DNA of 64,000 bases from contig JADFAE010000010.1 of the NCBI GenBank assembly GCA_015665415.1, forward strand, positions 62,001 to 126,000. Reading direction: 5' to 3'. The notes beneath the pieces were generated by a model. That model saw only the letters and a list, made by a program, of their open reading frames with translations. It had not been told where the DNA came from and did no database searches. The number at the start of each line of letters is the position of its first letter. Position 1 is the stretch's first letter. The position numbers and the translations under genes were made by a program. Shown piece after piece: positions 7,377 to 17,361 of this stretch. This DNA comes from Roseobacter sp. Lineage in GTDB: Bacteria > Pseudomonadota > Alphaproteobacteria > Rhodobacterales > Rhodobacteraceae.

Positions 7377-8765
7377 ATGGCCACTCAAAAGCTTTATGCC
7401 GGTGCCAAACTGCGTGAAATACGGGTCAAGCACCAGCTGACGCAAAAGGATTTTGCCGCCAAACTTGGTGTCTCTCTGCCCTATCTCAATCAGATGGAAA
7501 ACAACAACCGGCCCGTGTCCACCACTGTTGTCCTGGCGCTGGCGCAAGAGTTCGGCATGGATGTCACCGAATTGTCGACCGGTGACAGCGAGCGCCTGGT
7601 CAGCGACATGCGCGAGGCCATGGCCGATCCGGTCTTTGCCGATGACACGCCGCCACTGGCGGATCTGCGCCTGACCGCCTCCAATGCCCCGGCCCTGGCG
7701 CGGGCCTTTCTCAGCCTGCATCGCGCCTACCGGCAGACCCATGAACGGCTTGCCTCGCTCGACGAGGCGCTGGGGCGCGAAGATTCCCGTATTCAGGCCA
7801 GCCCCTGGGAAGAGGTGCGGGATTTTTTCCACTACTGCGACAATTATATTGACGCCATGGACCGGGCTGCCGAACGGTTTGCCGGCACGGCCGACGTGAG
7901 GACCGCCGCTATTGCCGCCCTGGAGAACGCCGGTATTTCCATCACCTTTGGTGATATGGACGGGCTGCGCGGCTATGATGCCAAGACTCGCACCTTGCAA
8001 TTGTCAAACCGCTCCAGCGCCGCCACCCAGGTGTTTCAACTGCTGCTGCAGGTGGCCCTGCTAAGCCAGGACAAGCTGCTGGAGGCCACGCTGGATTTTG
8101 CCAAGTTCCAAAGCGAAGAAGCCCGTGCCATCGCCAAGATCGGTCTTGCCAACTATTTTGCCGGTGCGGCGCTGATGCCCTATGAGCGCTTCCTTGCTGC
8201 CGCCCAGGAAGATCGCCACGATCTGGAGCGGCTTGCCACCCGCTTTGGTGCCTCCATCGAGCAGGTCGCCCATCGCCTGTCGACGCTGCAACGCCCGGGT
8301 GCCAAGGGCATCCCGTTCTTTTTTGTCCGGGTCGATCAGGCCGGCACGATCACCAAACGCCACTCTGCTACACGGCTGCAATTTGCCCGTTTTGGTGGGG
8401 CCTGCCCTTTGTGGAATGTACACCGTGCCTTTGAAACTCCGGGTCGGTTCTTGCGGCAATTGGCCGAAACCCCGGATGGGGTGCGCTACATCTCCCTGGC
8501 GCGGGACGTCTCGAAATCCGGCGGCTCTTTTGGCTCACCGGTGCGCCGCTACGCCATTGCCCTGGGCTGCGAAACGCGCCACGCAGAGGCTCTGGTCTAC
8601 GCCGACAACATGGACATGAGCCAGGCCTCCGCCTATGAGCCCATCGGCATTTCCTGCCGCATCTGCGAACGCACCAACTGTCACCAACGCTCGGTTCCAC
8701 CGCTGGAACGCCGCCTGACCATCAATGCCGACAAACGTGGCGTGCTGCCCTATGAGGTGAACTGA
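7377..8765 (+). CDS. pccR: Short-chain fatty acyl-CoA transcriptional regulator PccR
   Basis: A 462-residue regulator of the ScfR/RamB type. Residues about 10-63 form an XRE-type helix-turn-helix; the middle contains an ImmA/IrrE-like (DUF955) portion with GAALMPYERFL; the C-terminal half is the short-chain fatty acyl regulator domain and ends in a CRICERTNC cysteine motif near residues 427-435. Known family members sense propionyl-CoA or related acyl-CoAs and activate propionate or glyoxylate-bypass genes. The nearby pccB promoter carries the matching TTTGCAAA box. The start at 7377 is chosen; the same frame is open far upstream through the MFS gene, but that extension is a shadow. Confidence 0.9.
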   Translation: MATQKLYAGAKLREIRVKHQLTQKDFAAKLGVSLPYLNQMENNNRPVSTTVVLALAQEFGMDVTELSTGDSERLVSDMREAMADPVFADDTPPLADLRLTASNAPALARAFLSLHRAYRQTHERLASLDEALGREDSRIQASPWEEVRDFFHYCDNYIDAMDRAAERFAGTADVRTAAIAALENAGISITFGDMDGLRGYDAKTRTLQLSNRSSAATQVFQLLLQVALLSQDKLLEATLDFAKFQSEEARAIAKIGLANYFAGAALMPYERFLAAAQEDRHDLERLATRFGASIEQVAHRLSTLQRPGAKGIPFFFVRVDQAGTITKRHSATRLQFARFGGACPLWNVHRAFETPGRFLRQLAETPDGVRYISLARDVSKSGGSFGSPVRRYAIALGCETRHAEALVYADNMDMSQASAYEPIGISCRICERTNCHQRSVPPLERRLTINADKRGVLPYEVN

Positions 8766-8809
8766 CCCCAGCGCCATTTGCGCAGAGGGCACACCCTATC
8801 CGCCCACAT

Positions 8810-8834
8810 AAAAAAGGGGGCGTAACCCGCCCCC
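8810..8834 (-). terminator. Intrinsic terminator of the YdcH gene
   Basis: GGGGGCG/CGCCCCC stem with loop TAACC, followed on the minus strand by six T residues. It separates the convergent pccR and YdcH-type genes. Confidence 0.85.
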
Positions 8835-8867
8835 GGAATGGGTAAATTCGACATCAGCGGTGATGAA

Positions 8868-9107
8868 TCAGGCCTTGGCGAGGATGCTCCAGATCTCATC
8901 TTTCAAGGCACCGCGTTTCTTGCGCAGCTCGACCTCGGCAAGCTCTTCGATAGGCTCAACATTGGTTTCCGCGCGGTGCACGGCCCGGTTCAATGCGTGA
9001 TACTCATCCGCCAGTTTGGAAAAATGCGCATCGGACTGTTTCAGCTGGCTCATCGCCTCGATCTTGTCGGGGAATTCATCGGCCAGCTCATGCGGGGTAT
9101 TGGACAT
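8868..9107 (-). CDS. YdcH/DUF465 family small protein
   Basis: A 79-residue, highly charged alpha-helical protein matching the DUF465/YdcH family, with the characteristic HELADEFPDK near the start and a FSKLADEYHALNRAVHRAE segment. It is expected to form a helical hairpin or coiled coil in the cytoplasm; the molecular role of the family is unknown. The ATG at 9107 is preferred over an upstream one because AGGAG precedes it by eight bases. A clean terminator follows. Confidence 0.88.
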   Translation of the reverse strand: MSNTPHELADEFPDKIEAMSQLKQSDAHFSKLADEYHALNRAVHRAETNVEPIEELAEVELRKKRGALKDEIWSILAKA

Positions 9108-9229
9108 CTGTTCGCTCCTTTTCATGCGGTCACTCACAGGTTAGGGCCGCGGCCCGTCGCGCACATTGACCCGGATCAAACCGATATACGGATCTGGCTT
9201 TTTTCGAATTTTCCTGCGGTGGGACACGC

Positions 9230-9266
9230 AAAAAGGGCCGCCTCTCCCAGGGGAAAAAGGCGGCCA
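9230..9266 (-). terminator. Terminator of the bet operon
   Basis: An 8-bp stem (GGCCGCCT at 9236-9243, AGGCGGCC at 9258-9265) follows the betA stop by 25 bases, and on the minus strand runs into CTTTTTGCG. Confidence 0.8.
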
Positions 9267-9290
9267 GTCACGGGTCGTTTAGGTGTGGGT

Positions 9291-10946
9291 TCAGCGTTGA
9301 CTTTCGCGCCAGTTGTCGTTGAACCAGGGTTCGGCATTGGACGAAGGCAAACGCCGCCCCAGAATATGATCAGAGGCTTTCTCACCGGTCATGATCGAGG
9401 GCCCGTTGAGGTTGCCATTGGTGATACGCGGGAAGATCGAGCTATCGGCCACGCGTAGTCCCTCAACGCCAATCACCCGACATTCAGGATCAACAACCGC
9501 CATCGGATCATCCACCGCCCCCATCTTGCAGGTGCCACAGGGGTGATAGGCGCTTTCGGCATGTTCGCGAATGAACCCATCCAGTTCTTCATCGCTTTGC
9601 AGCGCATCACCGGGCTGGATCTCATGTTTGACAAAAGGCTTCATCGCCTCCTGTCCAAAGACCTCGCGTGTCAAGCGAATACACTTGCGGAAATCGATCC
9701 AATCCTGCTCCGTCGACATGTAGTTGAAAAAGATCTTGGGCGCATCCTTGGGGTCAGCGCTGGCCAGGGTGATTTCGCCGCGCGAATCCGACCGCATGGG
9801 GCCAACATGGGCCTGAAACCCGTGCCCCTCAGCTGCTGCCTGGCCATCGTAACGCACTGCGATTGGCAGAAAGTGATACTGGATATCCGGATAGTCCACG
9901 CCCTTATCGGAGCGGATAAAGGCCGCGCTTTCGAACTGGTTTGACGCCCCGAGGCCCGTTTTGCGGAAAAACCACTGGGCGCCAACCAGCGCCTTGCCAA
10001 ACAGGTTCCAGTATTTGAACAGGGTGATCGGCTGCTTGCAGGCGTATTGAAAGTAGAACTCCAGATGGTCCTGCAGGTTTTGCCCTACACCGGGGCGATC
10101 CGCGACGACATCAATGCCGTGTTCCGCCAGGTGCTCTGCCGGGCCAACACCCGAGAGCATCAACAGCTTGGGTGAGTTGATCGAGCTGGCCGCCAGGATG
10201 ACTTCGACATCGGCCTCAATCACCTCAACCTTGCCGCCGCGCTCGACTTCAACACCGGTGGCGCGGCCATCCTTGATCACCACCTTGCGCGCCAGGGCGC
10301 GGATCATCTCACAATTGTCCCGCTTCAGCGCCGGGCGTAGATAGGCATTGGCCGCAGACCAGCGTCGACCTTTGTAGACGGTCATCTCCATCGGGCCAAA
10401 GCCCTCTTGCTGCGCGCCATTGTAGTCCTCGGTGACCGGATAGCCCGCCTGCTCCCCGGCTGAGACAAAGGCGTCATGCAAGGGGTTGTCACGGGGGCCA
10501 CGGGTGACATGCAACGGCCCATCCTTGCCGCGCCAATCCGCGTCCCCTCCCTGGCCACGGTTGTCCCAGGTCTCCATCCGTTTGAAATAGGGCAGCACAT
10601 CGGCGTAGGACCAGCCCTGCGCGCCGCTTTCGGCCCAGTGGTTGTAGTCGCCGGCATGCCCGCGCACATAGACCATGCCGTTGATCGAAGAGGAGCCACC
10701 GATCACCTTGCCCCGCGGTGTCACCAGCTCGCGGTTGTCCAGATGCGGCTCGGGCTGGGATTTGTAGCCCCAATCATACATGGACATGTTCATCGGGTAG
10801 GATAGCGCGCCCGGCATCTGGATCAGCGGCCCCACATCCGTGCCCCCATGTTCGATGATCAGGACCGACTTGCCGGCCTCCGACAGCCGGTAGGCCATGG
10901 CGCAGCCCGCCGAGCCGGCCCCTACAATCACATAATCCGCTTTCAT
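9291..10946 (-). CDS. betA: Choline dehydrogenase
   Basis: A 551-residue GMC-family FAD oxidoreductase. It oxidises choline to betaine aldehyde, linked to the membrane electron chain. The dinucleotide-binding VGAGSAG is at residues 8-14, and GMC signatures follow ([18 protein letters not shown] near residue 78 and [17 protein letters not shown] near 256). The conserved active-site His/Asn region near the C-terminus (HPCGTCKMG and [12 protein letters not shown]) is intact. The start at 10946 has GGAGAG upstream; a longer frame is open but low-complexity. It is last in the betC-betB-betA order, with two hairpins in the gap after betB. Confidence 0.94.
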   Translation of the reverse strand: MKADYVIVGAGSAGCAMAYRLSEAGKSVLIIEHGGTDVGPLIQMPGALSYPMNMSMYDWGYKSQPEPHLDNRELVTPRGKVIGGSSSINGMVYVRGHAGDYNHWAESGAQGWSYADVLPYFKRMETWDNRGQGGDADWRGKDGPLHVTRGPRDNPLHDAFVSAGEQAGYPVTEDYNGAQQEGFGPMEMTVYKGRRWSAANAYLRPALKRDNCEMIRALARKVVIKDGRATGVEVERGGKVEVIEADVEVILAASSINSPKLLMLSGVGPAEHLAEHGIDVVADRPGVGQNLQDHLEFYFQYACKQPITLFKYWNLFGKALVGAQWFFRKTGLGASNQFESAAFIRSDKGVDYPDIQYHFLPIAVRYDGQAAAEGHGFQAHVGPMRSDSRGEITLASADPKDAPKIFFNYMSTEQDWIDFRKCIRLTREVFGQEAMKPFVKHEIQPGDALQSDEELDGFIREHAESAYHPCGTCKMGAVDDPMAVVDPECRVIGVEGLRVADSSIFPRITNGNLNGPSIMTGEKASDHILGRRLPSSNAEPWFNDNWRESQR

Positions 10947-10990
10947 CGCATCTCTCCGAATACGGCCTGCGCCGCGTCTTTCCCCCTTTG

Positions 10991-11029
10991 GGGGTCTTTC
11001 TTCAAAGACCCCATTGCCCTTTGGGGCAA
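10991..11029 (-). other. Two consecutive hairpins in the betB-betA gap
   Basis: Hairpin one has a 9-bp stem (GGGGTCTTT 10991-10999, AAAGACCCC 11004-11012); hairpin two has a 6-bp stem (TTGCCC 11014-11019, GGGCAA 11024-11029). No T run follows. They could serve as mRNA processing or stability signals setting the betB to betA ratio. Confidence 0.55.
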
Positions 11030-11064
11030 CGGGGCGGGTGGGTGGGCGTTGGCCCAAAGGGCAA

Positions 11065-12522
11065 TCAGAAGGCCGCTTCGACGTCGCCCATGCGCACGTA
11101 GACTGATTTCACCTGGCTGAAGTGCTTGATCGCTTCCTTGGAGTTCTCACGCCCCACGCCCGAGGCCTTGACCCCACCAAAGGGCGCTTCTACCGGCGCG
11201 TCATTGTAGGAGTTGATAAAGCAGCTGCCCGCTTCCAGATTGCCAATCACCCGGTGTGCACGGGTGAAATCCTTGGTGAAAACCCCGGCAGAGAGACCAA
11301 ACTCAGTGTCATTGGCGCGGGCCACAACTTCCTCTTCGGTGTCAAAATCCAGCACCGACATCACCGGGCCAAAGATCTCTTCGCGGGCAATTGTCATATC
11401 ATCGGTGACATCGGCAAAGACGGTGGGCTCGACAAAGAACCCGTCGCGATCTGCACGTTTGCCGCCACAGATCAGACGCGCGCCTTCCGCCTTGCCCTTT
11501 TCGACATAGCCCAGCACGATATTCATCTGGTTCTCAGTCACCATGGGGCCAAAGCTGGTGGCCTCATCCATAGGGTCGCCCAGGACCGCATTGCCGGTCC
11601 GCTCGGCCAGACGCGCCAGGAATTTCTCCTTGATGCCTTTTTGCACAAACACCCGGGTGCCGTTGGAGCAGACCTGACCGGAGGAATAGAAGTTGCCATT
11701 GATGGCACCGCCCACGGCATTGTCGATGTCGGCATCATCAAAGACGATCATCGGCGATTTGCCACCCAGTTCCATGGTGACATGTTTCATTTCGGCGGCG
11801 GCGGCGGCATAGACTTTCTTGCCGGTAGGCACAGAGCCCGTCAGCGAGACCTTGGCCACACGTGGATCGGTGACCAGCGCGCCGCCCACTTCGCCCATGC
11901 CCTGGATCACATTGTAGACACCTGCAGGCAGACCCGCCTCATGCAAGATCTCAGCCACTTTCAGTGCGCAAAGCGGCGTGGTCTCAGAGGGTTTGAACAC
12001 CATCGAGTTGCCACAAGCCAGCGCAGGCGCGCCCTTCCAGCAGGCGATCTGAGTGGGGTAGTTCCAGGCGCCGATACCAACGCAAACGCCCAGCGCTTCG
12101 CGCACGGTATAGACCCAGTCTTCGCCCATGGGGATATGTTCCCCCGTCAAGCTGCCAGCCAGGCCACCAAAATACTCCAACGCATCGGCCCCCGAAGTCG
12201 CATCCGCCACCAGGGTTTCCTGTAGCGGCTTGCCGGTGTCATAGGTTTCCAGCACCGACAAATCATGGTTGCGTTCGCGCAGGATGTCGGCGGCGCGGCG
12301 CAGCACCCGGCCCCGCTCGGTGCCGCTCATCTTGGCCCAGATCTTTTGACCAGCCTCGGCGCTGGCCAGCGCCGCATCCACGATGGCCGGGGTGGCCGCA
12401 TGAACTGTAGCAATTTGTTCACCTGTATAGGCATAGATCACCGGGATCGGCGTGCCTGCGGCGTCTTCTACATATTCGCCGTTGATGAAGTGGCTGGCGA
12501 TGGGCTGAGCGGGATGAGTCAT
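11065..12522 (-). CDS. betB: Betaine aldehyde dehydrogenase
   Basis: A 485-residue aldehyde dehydrogenase that oxidises betaine aldehyde to glycine betaine with NAD(P)+. The catalytic Glu is in MELGGKSP (Glu 251) and the nucleophile Cys 285 in [11 protein letters not shown]; the cofactor-binding [12 protein letters not shown] segment is also present. Length is normal. The ATG at 12522 is preferred over an in-frame TTG at 12537. Product glycine betaine is an osmoprotectant and also a carbon and nitrogen source. Its neighbours betC and betA make the assignment to BetB rather than another ALDH secure. Confidence 0.94.
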   Translation of the reverse strand: MTHPAQPIASHFINGEYVEDAAGTPIPVIYAYTGEQIATVHAATPAIVDAALASAEAGQKIWAKMSGTERGRVLRRAADILRERNHDLSVLETYDTGKPLQETLVADATSGADALEYFGGLAGSLTGEHIPMGEDWVYTVREALGVCVGIGAWNYPTQIACWKGAPALACGNSMVFKPSETTPLCALKVAEILHEAGLPAGVYNVIQGMGEVGGALVTDPRVAKVSLTGSVPTGKKVYAAAAAEMKHVTMELGGKSPMIVFDDADIDNAVGGAINGNFYSSGQVCSNGTRVFVQKGIKEKFLARLAERTGNAVLGDPMDEATSFGPMVTENQMNIVLGYVEKGKAEGARLICGGKRADRDGFFVEPTVFADVTDDMTIAREEIFGPVMSVLDFDTEEEVVARANDTEFGLSAGVFTKDFTRAHRVIGNLEAGSCFINSYNDAPVEAPFGGVKASGVGRENSKEAIKHFSQVKSVYVRMGDVEAAF

Positions 12523-12551
12523 GTGTAGCTCTTTCAAGTTCGAAAATTAAG

Positions 12552-14060
12552 TTACTCGCCACGGGGAAAACGTTTGTTTTCCTCCAGGTTGTCGAGGTTC
12601 ATGTGATTGCGCATGTAGCGCTCGGACGCTTTTTGCAAAGGCTGGTAGTCCCAGGGGTAGTAGCCCCCCTGACGCAGCGCCTCGTAGACCACCCAGCGGC
12701 ATGCCTGGCTGGCGCGAACGTCAGCGTCAAAGCGCTCCAGATCCCAGCGCGCCTCGGACTTGGCCCTGAGCGTCTGCAGCGTGCCCGCATGGGCCGGATC
12801 CTCGGCGAGATTGTTCAATTCCAGCGGGTCGGCCTCCAGGTCAAACAGCTGGTCGGGGTCCAATGCGCAGCGATTGTATTTCCATTTGCCATAGCGCAGC
12901 GAGACCAAGGGCGCATAAGAGGCCTCGGCGGCATATTCCATCGCCACCGGGCTGCTGCGCACCTCGCCCTTGGCCAGCGGCACAAGGTTCTCCCCATCGG
13001 TCCAGGGCGCGATCTCTTCCATGGGCAATCCGGCCAGCGCGCCCAGGGTCGGATTCACGTCCAGCGTCGAGACCGGGGTCTCGATCAGCCCGGCGGGCAA
13101 ATCCGGGGCAGAGATCATCAGCGGCACCCGGGCAGAGCCGTCATAGAAGCTCATCTTGAACCAGAGACCGCGCTCCCCCAGCATATCGCCGTGGTCAGAG
13201 ACAAACAGGATGATCGCCTCTTGCCGGGTGTCTTCCAGCACCTGCAGGATCTCACCGATCTTGTCATCCAGGTATGAGATATTTGCAAAATAGGCGCGGC
13301 GCGAGCGTTTGATGTTGTCTTCGGTAATGTCAAAGCTGCGCCAGTCATTGGCGTCAAAGATCCGCTGCGCATGGGGGTCGTGATCATCATAACTCAGCGC
13401 AGGGGTCTGCGGCAGCAGATGTTCGCAATCCTCGTAGAGATCCCAGTATTTCTTGCGCGCCACATAGGGGTCATGAGGATGGGTAAAACTGACGGTCAGC
13501 GCCCAGGGACGATCATCCAAACCCCGCGACAGCTCATAAAGCTTAGCGGTGGCGTTATAGGCGACCTCGTCGTCGTATTCCATCTGGTTGGAAGTCTCGG
13601 CCACCCCGGCCCCGGTGACAGAGCCCATGTTGTGGTACCACCAGTCAATACGCTCACCGGGTTTGCGGTAATCCGGCGTCCAGCCAAAATCGGCCGGGTA
13701 GATATCGGTGGTCAGCCGGTCCTCGAACCCGTGCAACTGGTCGGGGCCGACAAAATGCATCTTGCCCGACAGGCAAGTGTAATAGCCCGCACGACGCAGG
13801 TGATGGGCATAGGTGGGGATGTCAGAGCGGAACTCAGCCGCATTGTCATAAACGCCGGTGCGCGAGGGCAGCTGCCCCGACATGAAGCTGGCGCGCCCCG
13901 GCGCACAGAGTGGCGAGGCGGTATAGGCATTGGCAAAACGGGTCGATCGCGCCGCCAGCTTTTTCAGGTTTGGGGCATGCAGCCAATCCGCCGGACCGTC
14001 CGGAAACAATGTCCCGTTCAACTGATCAACCATCAGGATCAGGATATTCGGTTTGGTCAT
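12552..14060 (-). CDS. betC: Choline-sulfatase
   Basis: A 502-residue type I sulfatase hydrolysing choline-O-sulfate to choline and sulfate. The formylglycine-modification motif CAPGR is at residues 52-56 (Cys 52 is the residue converted), in the LCAPGRASFMSGQ context. Metal ligands near the N-terminus (MVDQ) and the later VSDHGDMLGERG segment are present. No signal peptide, so it is cytoplasmic as expected for BetC. It lies between the transporter gene and betB, feeding choline into BetA and BetB. Cytoplasmic maturation would need a formylglycine-generating enzyme, which is not in this window. Confidence 0.93.
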   Translation of the reverse strand: MTKPNILILMVDQLNGTLFPDGPADWLHAPNLKKLAARSTRFANAYTASPLCAPGRASFMSGQLPSRTGVYDNAAEFRSDIPTYAHHLRRAGYYTCLSGKMHFVGPDQLHGFEDRLTTDIYPADFGWTPDYRKPGERIDWWYHNMGSVTGAGVAETSNQMEYDDEVAYNATAKLYELSRGLDDRPWALTVSFTHPHDPYVARKKYWDLYEDCEHLLPQTPALSYDDHDPHAQRIFDANDWRSFDITEDNIKRSRRAYFANISYLDDKIGEILQVLEDTRQEAIILFVSDHGDMLGERGLWFKMSFYDGSARVPLMISAPDLPAGLIETPVSTLDVNPTLGALAGLPMEEIAPWTDGENLVPLAKGEVRSSPVAMEYAAEASYAPLVSLRYGKWKYNRCALDPDQLFDLEADPLELNNLAEDPAHAGTLQTLRAKSEARWDLERFDADVRASQACRWVVYEALRQGGYYPWDYQPLQKASERYMRNHMNLDNLEENKRFPRGE

Positions 14061-14213
14061 CGGTGGTGCCCCTTGTGTTTGGGCCTGTGGCCCAGGTGAA
14101 TTTCTATGCCAGGTCGCTGGCGGTTCATCTCGCTCGCAGGTCGGTCTGCGTCATCTTCTGTGGTGGGAACCGCCCCCTCAACCGAAGCCGGGGGAGCGGA
14201 TAGGTGTTTTGGG

Positions 14214-15422
14214 TTAGTGGACCGCTTTGATCCGATCAAAGTCGAGGGTGTTTTCCTCGGGCGACGCGTTGATTGCCATCACCTCCTTGCGCTTGACCAA
14301 AACGATATAGGCCAGGCAGGCAACATAGATGCCGATCACCACGGTGCCGATCCACTGGATCTGCAGCCACTGGCTCTGGAAGGCCAGGGTCAGGCCAAAG
14401 AGCACCAGCGCATTGCCCAAGACATAGGGAATGGTGCCGAAACGCTTGGCCGAAAGGTTCAGGTTGTCCGTATACAGACGGATCAGCGAGTCAAAGGAAT
14501 TGACCACAAAGATGATCCCGACAACCACCATCGACACGTTGATCATCAGCGTCAGCTCGATGCTGTTCAGGTGATAGTAGTAGAGAACCGAGAACCAGAT
14601 CCCCAGCGGGATTGAGGGGAACACCAACAGTGCCGCCAGAACCTGCCAGGTTTTCAAACCACCCACAAAACGTGAAGTGAACTGACCAATCATGATCGAC
14701 CAGGCAAACCACCAGAACAGGTAGAACTCATGATAGTCGGTCAAGGGCAGAACGAACTTGTGGATGTTGGCGAAGTAGCCGCCGATGTTGGAGGCCGTAT
14801 CTGCAAATGCTCCAAGCCCCATACCGGCATAGGCCCACATGCCCAGGATCAATGCCAGGAACAGTACAGTCGAGCCGATCGACAAAATACGGACGTATTT
14901 GATGTCGGTCGAGGAGAAGGCCGCAAACAGGATCACCAGGAAGGTGATCAGGTAGAAGGCCGGGATCACAGTCTCGCCATCGCCCATGAAGGTCGCATAA
15001 TAGGGCAGGTAAACCAGGAACAGCGCACCGGTAAAGGCACAGGTGCCAATGATGACGATGTTGTTGATCAGCTTGACGATGCCGATTTCAAAAAACTTCA
15101 CCTTCGGCTCGATGACGCAGAAGTAAAAGGTGGTCAGGAAGTAGAAGCCCCAGATCAGGAAACCCCAGAAACCAAACTCCAACGCCAGCGGGTTGGTGAA
15201 CCCATAGGCTGGCTCGGTGGCGACATCCGCATAGAGCGGAAAGTCCCAAGCCAGTGGGAACATGATCAGGCCCACGTCCAGACCCGAAGTGAAGAGGATT
15301 GCGATGAAGGTGAACAAATGCACCGGCGTGACGCCGACATTGCTCACGTTCCACCACTTGATTGTGCAGAAGATGACCAGCGCAAAGGCCAGCAAGATCC
15401 CTGCTGAAATGATGAATGTCAT
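14214..15422 (-). CDS. betT: BCCT-type choline/betaine transporter, short form
   Basis: A 402-residue polytopic membrane protein with about 11-12 hydrophobic segments. Position in the bet cluster, an ADVATEP stretch (residues 65-71, compare WGVAEP in the family) and the aromatic FWWFAW segment at 236-241 followed by SRFVGG point to the betaine/choline/carnitine transporter family. It is about 100 residues shorter than typical BCCT proteins and lacks the long cytosolic tails used for osmosensing, so it may be a constitutive uptake carrier. The likely substrate is choline or choline-O-sulfate. The symbol is by context; divergence from textbook BetT is considerable. Confidence 0.75.
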   Translation of the reverse strand: MTFIISAGILLAFALVIFCTIKWWNVSNVGVTPVHLFTFIAILFTSGLDVGLIMFPLAWDFPLYADVATEPAYGFTNPLALEFGFWGFLIWGFYFLTTFYFCVIEPKVKFFEIGIVKLINNIVIIGTCAFTGALFLVYLPYYATFMGDGETVIPAFYLITFLVILFAAFSSTDIKYVRILSIGSTVLFLALILGMWAYAGMGLGAFADTASNIGGYFANIHKFVLPLTDYHEFYLFWWFAWSIMIGQFTSRFVGGLKTWQVLAALLVFPSIPLGIWFSVLYYYHLNSIELTLMINVSMVVVGIIFVVNSFDSLIRLYTDNLNLSAKRFGTIPYVLGNALVLFGLTLAFQSQWLQIQWIGTVVIGIYVACLAYIVLVKRKEVMAINASPEENTLDFDRIKAVH

Positions 15423-15554
15423 ATGTCCCTCCCATGACGGGCTTTGGTCGCCCTAGAACATGGAAGAAATTTGTAGCATGGAAATTTATTTGGCCAAACA
15501 CATTTTTAAACAGTGATACAAGTTTCCGCCTCACAATATCAGCAGTTGAAACCT

Positions 15555-15581
15555 GGCTCCAAGTGGCGCAAAACTTGAGCC
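15555..15581. promoter_or_regulatory. Imperfect inverted repeat before betI
   Basis: GGCT(C)CAAG and CTTGAGCC arms lie immediately before the betI ATG, in the 159-bp gap shared with the divergent transporter gene. Position fits a BetI operator or a leader hairpin; the dyad is short and imperfect. Confidence 0.35.
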
Positions 15582-16157
15582 ATGGGAAGAAAACGTATTA
15601 GAGACATCCGCAACGAAGAATTGATCGAAGCCACCATCGTGGCTGTGCACAAGCGCGGTTACTCTGTTGTTACGATGGCAGAAATTGCGCAGGAGGCCGG
15701 CGCGTCCGCCGCCTCGATCAACTACTATTTCGGCTCCAAGGAAGGCCTGATGGAAGCCACAATGCGGCATTTGCTGCGCAAATTGCGACAGGCCATGATC
15801 GAAGGTTACGCCAAAGCAAACACACCAAAAGAGCGACTTTATGCGGTGATGGATGCTAATTTTTCCGATGCGCTTTATACTGTGCCGCAATGCAGTATCT
15901 GGATGCAATTCTGGGCCAATGCCCCCTATTCGCCAAGCCTGTCGCGTCTGCATCGAATCAATCGCAGCAGGGTCCGCAGCCATGTGCGGGCTGAATTGGC
16001 CAATCTGCTGCCGCCGGATCGGGTCGAAACTGCCCGCAGTGCCCTGCAATGTTATATGGACGGTGTCTGGCTTGAAGCGGCGCAATCCGAATTCAAGGTT
16101 CAGCCAGAGGCGACCCGTCGCGCCGCACATCAAGTAGTGGATCTGACGCTGTCCTGA
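15582..16157 (+). CDS. betI: TetR-family repressor BetI
   Basis: A 191-residue TetR/AcrR regulator. The N-terminal helix-turn-helix is clear (about residues 9-55, with TMAEIAQEAGASAASINYYF), and the C-terminal ligand domain matches BetI-like proteins (CSIWMQFWANA, DGVWLEAA). BetI proteins repress bet genes and are released by choline. It is transcribed divergently from the transporter-betCBA genes, the usual arrangement for a repressor of the neighbouring operon. The ATG at 15582 starts MGRKRIRDIRNEEL. Confidence 0.92.
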   Translation: MGRKRIRDIRNEELIEATIVAVHKRGYSVVTMAEIAQEAGASAASINYYFGSKEGLMEATMRHLLRKLRQAMIEGYAKANTPKERLYAVMDANFSDALYTVPQCSIWMQFWANAPYSPSLSRLHRINRSRVRSHVRAELANLLPPDRVETARSALQCYMDGVWLEAAQSEFKVQPEATRRAAHQVVDLTLS

Positions 16158-16265
16158 ACAACAGACCCTCTGCCCTTGCCTGATCTGCCTTTGTGCCTGC
16201 CCCTAATGCCCAACTCTTCTGTCCGCCTATCTTGCTTTTGTTGGCACTGGGCGGGCCTGTAGCGC

Positions 16266-17291
16266 TCACTCCAACCTGCGATAGCGCAACTCAGTACCCC
16301 GGGGCAGATAGGTCAACACCAGTTCAATATCAGACACCTCACGGATCACATAACACAGGCCGGTGCCGCCCTGACTGTCCCATGCAAATAGATAAGGCCC
16401 TTCGGTATCGAACTCACCACAATAGGGCATCACCGATAGATACTCCATCGAAGTAAGGGTACTGTTATAGCGGTTCTGACGCCCGCTGCCCTTCACAGTG
16501 AATTGATCGCCAGGATCGGACACCGAATACCAGCTGCCCTGCAGACGGCTGAGAAGCCTGTCTTCGTCACTGGCAGAACGCAGCTGCACGTCGCGCAGGA
16601 CCAATTCCACCGAGGAGCTAAAGCGCCCAACCCAATCCCCTTGAATAAAAACCGGCGTCCCGACATCAATCTGACGGAGGCTCTCGAACAGGGCACTAGG
16701 CGTTCTGACATCCCCCGAAACAGTGAACTTTCGCCCGTTTCCGATAAAGATACAGTATGGGTTCGACGCTTGGGACAAAGGACTGCATCCCTGAAAGATC
16801 ACCGCGCCCCGGTATGGAAGGCCCCAAACGCCAGGCTGGGCCTCTGCCTCGATTGGCATTTGCTCCCGCCCCCGCCCCCGCGTGGAACGCTGGCTCAATC
16901 TCTGCGAAAAATGCGTCGCATTCCGATCGGTTACGATTTTGGCAAAATAACTTGCCTGATAGCCGCGGCTCGCACAGTTGCTGTTGCCGCTGATGGTGAA
17001 AACGCCCTCCCGCGTGCAAAACGACACCCGGTCGTGGCGAAACACCCAGCCGTCACTTTGCGCACGAAAATAGTAAACGCGACTTTCCAATGCGCCCAGA
17101 ACAGCCGCAATACAACTGTCCGGCTGCAGCTGCCACCAGCCTTCGGAAACCCAGCCGCCATCCTGAATGTGGCCGACGGCCACCTGGTGCGAAACTTCGG
17201 TGTCATTGCAAAGCTCGAGTTCAGCCCAGGCGGGGCTGACGAACCCCAAAAGCCCAATAGCCAAAGCCCATCTCTCTAGGCGTCGTTTCAT
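16266..17291 (-). CDS. Exported DUF1036 domain protein
   Basis: A 341-residue protein with a signal peptide (residues 1-23, ending SPAWA). Residues about 24-120 form a DUF1036 domain: ELELCNDT, the GWVSEGWWQLQPDSC segment and repeated Cys residues. The second half (about 150-341) has no recognised domain and contains an insertion with RGRGRE. Probably periplasmic and disulfide-bonded. It stands alone on the minus strand between betI and a transporter. Function unknown. Confidence 0.8.
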   Translation of the reverse strand: MKRRLERWALAIGLLGFVSPAWAELELCNDTEVSHQVAVGHIQDGGWVSEGWWQLQPDSCIAAVLGALESRVYYFRAQSDGWVFRHDRVSFCTREGVFTISGNSNCASRGYQASYFAKIVTDRNATHFSQRLSQRSTRGRGREQMPIEAEAQPGVWGLPYRGAVIFQGCSPLSQASNPYCIFIGNGRKFTVSGDVRTPSALFESLRQIDVGTPVFIQGDWVGRFSSSVELVLRDVQLRSASDEDRLLSRLQGSWYSVSDPGDQFTVKGSGRQNRYNSTLTSMEYLSVMPYCGEFDTEGPYLFAWDSQGGTGLCYVIREVSDIELVLTYLPRGTELRYRRLE

Positions 17292-17361
17292 CTCCTAAAA
17301 CACCCTGTTCACAGTCCAAGAAACGAGACTGTAGTCACAATATGTAACAAAATTGCAAAGC

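Noticed and set aside
6588-8765. 725-codon plus-strand frame spanning the MFS gene and pccR
   Set aside because: The first 260 or so codons are the off-frame reading of the MFS gene; only the part from 7377 has domain similarity.
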